Positions 59,020 through 64,000 of a DNA stretch of 64,000 nt are shown in pieces (the first letter of the stretch is position 1; each line of letters opens with the position of its first letter). The notes beneath the pieces are model-generated. The model searched no databases, was not told where the DNA came from, and saw only the letters and a program-made list of their open reading frames with translations. The translations under genes were made by a program, and so were the position numbers. Where the stretch lies: assembly GCF_016587415.1 (NCBI RefSeq), contig NZ_BNJI01000002.1, positions 1,054,001 to 1,118,000 on the forward strand. The letters run 5' to 3'. Source of the DNA: Ktedonobacter sp. SOSP1-85. Lineage in GTDB: Bacteria > Chloroflexota > Ktedonobacteria > Ktedonobacterales > Ktedonobacteraceae.

Positions 59020-59048
59020 TGGGGTTCATGTTGGCATGGACCCTTACA
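59020..59048. repeat. Half-unit of the GTAGGG...CCCTAC family
   Basis: GTGGGGTTCATGTTGGCATG and GACCCTTAC between the anti-sigma-like gene and the lipoprotein gene; ends like copy A (CCTTACAAAC against CCCTACAAAC). Confidence 0.5.
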
Positions 59049-59088
59049 AACTAGATTACTATTTTGAAACTAGGAGAATTATGTCATT

Positions 59089-60474
59089 ATGCCTAAGAAA
59101 CATTTAAAGTATGCATTTCATGGGCTATTAATTAGCTTACTACTTAGCCTTTTGAGCGCTTGTGCAAACAACAGTAGTGCTGGCCAGGATCAGTCGCAAA
59201 ATGGGCCGATTCAGTTCTATGATATTCATAATCAGCTTATATGCCAGTTGCATGGTCAGAATTCGCAACTTGATTGCTTGCGACATAAAGACCTCTCGTT
59301 AGCGTATTTTATCGATACTGCGGTCAGCGAGCTGGCCAGCGATCTGCACGTAGATGTGGACCATTTGCCCATGACTGCGCTTCATGTCGCGACCACACTG
59401 GATCTCGCACTGGAGCAGCAGACATACCAGAAGGCACGGCAGTATATCGCGACGATGTCCGCTACCCGCAACATGCATAACGCCTCGGTCGTTGTCCTTG
59501 ATCCGCATAGTGGCGGTATCCGCGCGCTGGTTGGCAATATAGATACGAGCTATGGGGGAAATCAGGCTAATTTAACAGCTCAGCCATTTATGGCGAGTTC
59601 AACCTTCAAACCTTTTATCTACGCGACGGCCTTCGAGCAGGGTATCAGCCCGGGCGAGGTGGTGTATGATGGCCCCTTTTCTGTAGCTACAGGAAACTCA
59701 AATGCCGGCGCCTACTCACCTTCTAATTACGACCAAAAATTTCATGGGCATATGTCTTATCGAACCGCCTTACAGACCGAACTGAACATTCCATCGCTCA
59801 AATTGTCTGTCAAGCTTGGACTTCAGACAGTGAGGAAGAAAGTACAGGCATTAGGGATAAAAAATGTGGGAGAGCCTTATTATTCCTGGGCTGTGGGGGC
59901 AGTTTCGCTGAACTTATTGGATGAAACATCAGCTTACGCTACAATGGCGAATAACGGTATACACATGGATCCACACGCGATTGTAAAGGCTACCTCCTCT
60001 GATGGTCACGTGCTCTATCAAGCTTCTACGCAAGGAACGCGTGCCTTGAGCCCTGAAGCCGCTTTTATGATCACGGATGCCCTGAGTGGTACAGCCAGTC
60101 AGACCTCGGAATTTGGTATATGTAATCCGCTTGAACTGTATTCTACAAGTCACACACAATGCCAGGCTGGTAATGCTGGCACTGTGCGACCTGCTGCGGT
60201 GATGGCTGGCCTGCCCGTAAACTTTCAGGACACCTCGGCTATTGGCTTTACTCCTGACCTGGTCGTGGGTGCCTGGGCAGGTAATAGCAACCATTTACTG
60301 ATGGGTCCCGATATTAATGACATGGATGGGGCCGCGCAGATCTGGCATGATACGATGCTACTGGCGGAGGGGAATACCCCTGTGAAGGCTTTCCCCGCTC
60401 CTCCCGCCGATGTCGTGAAAAAGACGGTCAACTATCCCACACTGACGACCACTGACTGGTATCAGATTCATTAG
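59089..60474 (+). CDS. Lipoprotein with degenerate PBP transpeptidase domain
   Basis: A 461-residue protein with signal peptide and lipobox LSAC (Cys25), so it is anchored outside the membrane. Residues ~85-430 match class A PBP transpeptidase domains: TTLDLALEQQTYQKARQYI, SVVVLDPHSGGIRALVG, the S-x-x-K site SSTFKPFIYATAFEQG (S171, K174), YSPSNYDQKFHGHMSYRTAL, and GFTPDLVVGAWAGN. The S-x-N motif reads ELN (231-233) and K-T-G reads MAG (372-374). There is no glycosyltransferase domain. Acylation by substrate may still be possible at Ser171, but normal cross-linking is unlikely. It lies 79 bases after the anti-sigma-like gene and may be the ligand-binding partner. Inference. Confidence 0.75.
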   Translation: MPKKHLKYAFHGLLISLLLSLLSACANNSSAGQDQSQNGPIQFYDIHNQLICQLHGQNSQLDCLRHKDLSLAYFIDTAVSELASDLHVDVDHLPMTALHVATTLDLALEQQTYQKARQYIATMSATRNMHNASVVVLDPHSGGIRALVGNIDTSYGGNQANLTAQPFMASSTFKPFIYATAFEQGISPGEVVYDGPFSVATGNSNAGAYSPSNYDQKFHGHMSYRTALQTELNIPSLKLSVKLGLQTVRKKVQALGIKNVGEPYYSWAVGAVSLNLLDETSAYATMANNGIHMDPHAIVKATSSDGHVLYQASTQGTRALSPEAAFMITDALSGTASQTSEFGICNPLELYSTSHTQCQAGNAGTVRPAAVMAGLPVNFQDTSAIGFTPDLVVGAWAGNSNHLLMGPDINDMDGAAQIWHDTMLLAEGNTPVKAFPAPPADVVKKTVNYPTLTTTDWYQIH

Positions 60475-60482
60475 ACTTACTT

Positions 60483-60561
60483 GACGCAAAAGTACGCATT
60501 TATATATAATAGTATTAGATATGCCATGTCATTTATGTAAATGCGTACTTTTGTAGCGTCG
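60483..60561. repeat. 20-bp-arm inverted repeat related to the one at 10077
   Basis: Arms GACGC+AAAAGTACGCATTTA (60483-60502) and their complement (60539-60561, with a 3-base bulge), long AT-rich loop. The arm core GACGCTAC-AAAAGTACGCAT matches 10082-10101. The remaining gap to 60762 holds no recognisable gene. Confidence 0.75.
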
Positions 60562-60762
60562 TCTCCACCTGGACACTACAATTTGCTGATTTCTGGCTAC
60601 AGAGTAGTTTATCATGCGGTATTTTTTTTGTTTAAGCGTTAGTGTATATGGATTGGTCTATTTATGGGTTGCTGACCAGGCATAGGTGCGGATAGCAGGC
60701 TCTATGTTCTAACCAGCTAATAAAGCGTCGCGGGCGCTAAAAAAGTATATGAAGGAAAATGG

Positions 60763-62100
60763 ATGAAACGTATTGTGCGGCATCTCGCGACCTATTACTT
60801 GATCTATATCGCCTGTATTATACATCTGCTGTTCTATATCTCTGTGAGCAAGACAGGCTGGTTCAATCTCTTTTTCAGCGGGGCCGCGCTGCATGAGGGG
60901 GCCAAGGGCATTGACTTCTACCAGGTCCCGCGTGGGGCCTGGGCCTTCTGGCATGGCGGCTCGCTGACGGGCGAGCCGCTCTGGAATGGTTCGCAGTATG
61001 CGAAGGCGGAGTTCTCACAGAATAATGTCTATCACCCATTCTTTACCATTATTGTTGGTACCTTTCTGATGCAGTTTGATCCCGCCTCTGCGCCCTATAT
61101 CTGGCTCTGGAGTAAGCTGGTCATTACGGTACTGGTCACAGGCTATTTCATCTGGAGTTTTCGTGAGAGTAAGCACCTGGGCTTTGCCGTCTTGATGCTG
61201 CTCGCCAACTTTAGCGTCTACCTGGAGCTGGCGGCCTGGCAGTTCCATTTTGTGCTCAATGTCTTTCTCTTGCTCTTCCTGATCAATCTCGTAAAGAATA
61301 GGGACGTGGTCTGGCGTGGTATTTGGTACTGGCTGAGTCTGATTGTGAAGCCAATTGGCTTCCTCTTTATTCCATTTTTGTTTGCGAAGGGGAGATGGCG
61401 CACCATCGTGGTTGGCGCTCTCTGCTTTGGCCTGACAACCTGGATCTTATCTGGCATTGGAGGCTATTATATCGATAACCTCAAGGCGACGCTCTTTGGC
61501 CCAGGGGGCGCGGGACCTAACCAGATCATCACCTTGAATGCCCTGCTGCGGCATACCTCATTTACTCACTGGCCTGACATTGTCTATAAAATTATCCAGT
61601 ATAGTATGCTGGTTATAACTATTTTCTGGGCCGCATTTCGTCGTGTGCATAGGAGCAAAGTTATCTTCCTGGTGATAGTCTATTATCTCTTCTTCTACGA
61701 GATGACCTTTGAATATCACTGGAGCACGCTGGCCTATGTACTTCCCATTTGCGTCGTCTGCTGCCCCGAGTTCCAGACGCGCTGGGCGAAGGCCTGCATG
61801 CTCCTGGTCTGCCTGCCAGGCTGTTTTGCGCTCCTCAACGTCCTGCACATCGATGTTACCAACCAGGGCTACTGGGGGCTTATCCCAGGCGAGCGGGCCT
61901 GGCAGTTCATGGTTCTCAGCAAGCTCATCCCGGTCTTCCTGCTCTGCATCTGTGTGCTGATTCCCGACATCAAGCCCATCTTCCGCCAGACGCGTGCCTT
62001 CTGGTCCGCCGTGCGCCGCGTCAACGAGCACCTCCAGGTCTTCGGCGCCGCAGAGGACGCAGAGGAAGAGGAGGCGAAGGAGATCCACCTCGCGTTATAG
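60763..62100 (+). CDS. GT87/DUF2029-like polytopic glycosyltransferase
   Basis: A 445-residue protein with about ten transmembrane helices. An Asp/Phe-rich outer loop follows helix 1 (GAKGIDFYQVPRGAWAFWHG), a later loop has VYHPFFTIIVG, and there are SLIVKPIGFLFIPFLFAKG and FEYHWSTLAYVLP. This resembles the GT-C-fold GT87/DUF2029 polyprenol-phosphate-mannose-dependent transferases. The C-terminus is cytoplasmic and acidic (EDAEEEEAKE). GAAGGAAA precedes the ATG at 60763. It is 288 bases downstream of the PBP-like gene and separated by an inverted repeat, so it probably has its own promoter. It may glycosylate envelope lipids. Confidence 0.65.
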   Translation: MKRIVRHLATYYLIYIACIIHLLFYISVSKTGWFNLFFSGAALHEGAKGIDFYQVPRGAWAFWHGGSLTGEPLWNGSQYAKAEFSQNNVYHPFFTIIVGTFLMQFDPASAPYIWLWSKLVITVLVTGYFIWSFRESKHLGFAVLMLLANFSVYLELAAWQFHFVLNVFLLLFLINLVKNRDVVWRGIWYWLSLIVKPIGFLFIPFLFAKGRWRTIVVGALCFGLTTWILSGIGGYYIDNLKATLFGPGGAGPNQIITLNALLRHTSFTHWPDIVYKIIQYSMLVITIFWAAFRRVHRSKVIFLVIVYYLFFYEMTFEYHWSTLAYVLPICVVCCPEFQTRWAKACMLLVCLPGCFALLNVLHIDVTNQGYWGLIPGERAWQFMVLSKLIPVFLLCICVLIPDIKPIFRQTRAFWSAVRRVNEHLQVFGAAEDAEEEEAKEIHLAL

Positions 62101-62134
62101 ATTATGTTAAACTGAGGCGGAGATAAACTTAAAT

Positions 62135-62695
62135 ATGCAGAAACCATGGTTGATTATCGTTAATGGCCCGCCGGGAGCGGGCAAGACCACGCTGGCAAAG
62201 CGGCTGGCGACCGATCTAAAACTTCCCGTCATTCATCGTGATGAGGTGGCGGAGAAGATATTTGACGCGCTGGATAGCCAGATTCATGGTCGCCCGCCTA
62301 TGATTGGACTGGCCAGCTTTCAAATGATGTACTATTTCGCAGGCCAGGTCCTGGCGGCAGGCCAGTCCTTGATTATAGAAGGTTTCTTCCGTCATACAGA
62401 GCTAGCGACCAGCGAGTTTTTACATCTGAAGCAAGAGCATGATTTTGCCCCCTTACAGATTCAGTGTAAAGCGGATGGGGACGTGCTACTGGAGCGTTTT
62501 CTAGCTCGTATTGGCACGCCGGAGCGGCATCCCTATCACCGTGATGTAGCCTTTGCCGAAAACAACCGGGACATATTCATGCAGGGGCGCCTGGCCGACC
62601 TCGCCCTTGGCGGCCCTGTGATCGACCTCGACACCACCAATGTGCGCGACTACGATTATGACAGCTTGCTCCAGGAGATTCGTAGCCGCGACTGA
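62135..62695 (+). CDS. P-loop kinase-like protein (AAA/chloramphenicol-phosphotransferase type)
   Basis: A 186-residue soluble NTPase. Walker A GPPGAGKTTLAKRLA at residues 10-24, DEVAEKIFDAL after strand 2, LIIEGFFRH in the Walker B position and a lid region around LARIGTPERHPYHRDV. Overall it resembles AAA_33/zeta-toxin-type small-molecule kinases. The substrate is unknown. The start at 62135 is a clear ATG; GGCGGAGAT lies about 10 bases upstream. It lies 34 bases after the GT87-like gene and may be cotranscribed. Confidence 0.8.
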   Translation: MQKPWLIIVNGPPGAGKTTLAKRLATDLKLPVIHRDEVAEKIFDALDSQIHGRPPMIGLASFQMMYYFAGQVLAAGQSLIIEGFFRHTELATSEFLHLKQEHDFAPLQIQCKADGDVLLERFLARIGTPERHPYHRDVAFAENNRDIFMQGRLADLALGGPVIDLDTTNVRDYDYDSLLQEIRSRD

Positions 62696-62780
62696 GAATA
62701 TGCGGCAGATAGTGGCGTGTCTCGACCTCGTTCTGCTTGAATTTTCTCTCTGTTCTCACCTGGTTTTTTCTGAGGAGAGT

Positions 62781-63581
62781 TTAGCCAAAAGAATGCCGTT
62801 CCTCGGTACGATAAGCCAGGATCGCCAGCACGAAGAATATCACGCTATAGAGGGCGAGCAGCCACACTGCGTCGCCGATTGACCCGGTTTGCACTCCAAC
62901 TGCATTCCAGGCAAGCTGGGCCAGTCGATAGAAGGGCGAGTAGGGGGCGATGTTTTGCAAGATATCGGGAAGTTGTGCGAGCGGGACGAAAACCCCCGAG
63001 GCAAATGCCAGGATGAAAAACGATAGGTTAATGATGGGGGTCGCCCCTGTAGGATTGACCACATTGCCGATGGCAAAGCCTAGTGCGATAAAAGGCAACA
63101 CTCCCAGGAGCAGGGAGGCGATCAGGGTGATCCACGAGATGGCGCTGAGTTGCACGCCGCCGACCACAAAGGCAAAGCCGCTGAGGGCGAGCAGCATTAC
63201 CAGGGCCGACAGCAATGCTGTCACCATTTTAGCCAGGAGGTAGATCGAGGCAGGCAAGGGTGTGGCTCGCATCAGGACATTCACGCGTTGCCCACGCTCA
63301 TTAGCAATGCTCACGCCAAAGGAATAGAGCATGACGCTGATGATACAGTAGGTGCCAACAGCGGCAAGTGCATAGACATGCCTTCTGACGCCATCCTCCA
63401 GACTGTTCGCTTTGCCCAACCCTCCCAGAAGGCTGTAGAGAACGAGAGGTAGCACCAGGCCCGGTACAAGAAAACTGGGGGTGCGCCACAGGCGCAGCAC
63501 TTCTGCCTGCACTTGGTGCCAGAGCATCACCCCCAAAGGGGCGAGTCGTGTGCGAATAGATGATGACGTGTGTGTTGACAT
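62781..63581 (-). CDS. ABC-2 type transporter permease
   Basis: A 266-residue membrane protein of the ABC-2 permease family (DrrB/NodJ-like). About six transmembrane helices; the N-terminal amphipathic segment (MLWHQVQAEVLRLWRTPSF) precedes helix 1, as in exporters. The sequence GLAIGNVVNPTGATPIINL-like (FAIGNVVNPTGATPIINL) with a Pro/Gly break lies before helix 5, and SGVFVPLAQLPDIL after it is typical. It lies seven bases after the stop of the ATPase gene and forms an exporter with it. Likely substrates are drugs or lipids. Confidence 0.88.
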   Translation of the reverse strand: MSTHTSSSIRTRLAPLGVMLWHQVQAEVLRLWRTPSFLVPGLVLPLVLYSLLGGLGKANSLEDGVRRHVYALAAVGTYCIISVMLYSFGVSIANERGQRVNVLMRATPLPASIYLLAKMVTALLSALVMLLALSGFAFVVGGVQLSAISWITLIASLLLGVLPFIALGFAIGNVVNPTGATPIINLSFFILAFASGVFVPLAQLPDILQNIAPYSPFYRLAQLAWNAVGVQTGSIGDAVWLLALYSVIFFVLAILAYRTEERHSFG

Positions 63582-63588
63582 GCGTTAT

Positions 63589-64000
63589 TCAGGCTCCTTC
63601 TTGCTCTGATTGGTCCTTGGTGAGATGGAAGAAGGCTTCTTCCAGGCTCGCCCCCGTGATCGTTAGATTCGTAATCTCCACCGGCTGGGTGAACAAAGCA
63701 CGCAGCACGGTTTCCAATTTCGGCGTCAGCAAGCTGACATGATGTTCTCCCAATTCAAGTTGTTGCACCGGGAGTTGGGCAAAGAACTCAGGCTGAAGCG
63801 GCTCGCTCATATTGAAAGTGACGCGGTTGTTGGTCACCAGGGCTTTCAGTGCTGCCGGTGAAGCATCGGCACGCACCTGACCATGATCGATGAGGACGAT
63901 CCGTTCGGCCAGGGCATCCGCTTCTTCCAGGTAGTGTGTGGTCAGCAGGATGGTTTTCCCCTGCTGCACAAAAGCGCGAATCTGTTCCCAGAAACGGTGG
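63589..64000 (-). CDS. ABC transporter ATP-binding protein, C-terminal part (cut by window end)
   Basis: The frame continues beyond 64000. Visible are FWEQIRAFVQQGKTILLTTH, containing the H-loop His and following YLEEADALAERI, the hallmark of CcmA/DrrA-type ATPases, then a ~75-residue C-terminal extension (LVTNNRVTFNMSEPLQPEFF ... ASLEEAFFHLT) typical of drug-export ATPases. The Walker A, signature and Walker B motifs would be in the missing part. The permease gene follows after seven bases. Confidence 0.9.
   Translation of the reverse strand, partial: HRFWEQIRAFVQQGKTILLTTHYLEEADALAERIVLIDHGQVRADASPAALKALVTNNRVTFNMSEPLQPEFFAQLPVQQLELGEHHVSLLTPKLETVLRALFTQPVEITNLTITGASLEEAFFHLTKDQSEQEGA

Overview
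The window looks like an accessory, gene-sparse stretch of a Ktedonobacteria-type Chloroflexota chromosome (inference). The reasons are a PknB-type kinase with a Ser/Thr/Pro-rich linker, many one-component regulators (TetR x4, MarR, MerR, HxlR, PadR, WYL, ArsR), two alpha/beta epoxide hydrolases, a CYP, an R2lox oxidase, F420-type Ddn and LLM flavin enzymes, paired IS630 elements and an IscB/omega-RNA element of the kind known from Ktedonobacter. No rRNA, tRNA or CRISPR array was seen.

Layout. 1-1156: remnants of mobile DNA (C-terminus of a DDE transposase, an orphan TnpC-like DUF6262 gene). 1308-3560: CocE/NonD hydrolase and a short membrane protein. 3708-6333: two different IS630-family elements abutting head to tail and sharing one TA. 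6523-18404: a truncated DUF347 protein, a Ser/Thr kinase, a DHA2 efflux pump, epoxide hydrolase 1, an NAD(P)-binding protein, a PQQ-propeller lipoprotein, a double-GNAT protein and a small-molecule kinase. 18714-24013: two TetR genes, Ddn-like protein, Baeyer-Villiger monooxygenase, DinB protein, MerR regulator with its own promoter. 24082-36233: membrane proteins, epoxide hydrolase 2, cyclase-family hydrolase, GrpB, TetR plus phosphotransferase, CYP plus TetR, MarR facing a SnoaL-like protein, TPR membrane protein. 36464-43158: R2lox, a glutamic-peptidase remnant, HxlR, NCS1 permease, SGNH hydrolase, frameshifted solute-binding lipoprotein. 43225-47402: KAS III-like protein without the active-site Cys, ThDP enzyme, membrane protein. 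47912-54747: LLM enzyme, phosphotransferase, nonsense-interrupted WYL regulator, VOC protein, SDR, ArsR-GNAT fusion, PadR pair. 54908-56510: IscB element with its omega RNA. 57274-62695: ECF sigma factor operon, GT87-like protein and P-loop kinase. 62781-64000: ABC exporter, cut by the window edge.

The most unusual genes are at 57274-60474. An ECF sigma factor is followed two bases later by a membrane protein whose cytoplasmic N-terminus could hold the sigma factor and whose outer domain is a DD-carboxypeptidase fold lacking the catalytic Ser and KTG. Next comes a lipoprotein with a transpeptidase domain whose SxN and KTG motifs are altered. I read this as a candidate envelope-sensing sigma/anti-sigma system built from inactive penicillin-binding folds.

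At the DNA level, 18 long inverted repeats (arms 19-37 bp, mostly perfect) sit almost entirely at gene 3' ends. Six carry an extra mini-hairpin beside them. A second dispersed family is bounded by GTAGGG and CCCTAC.
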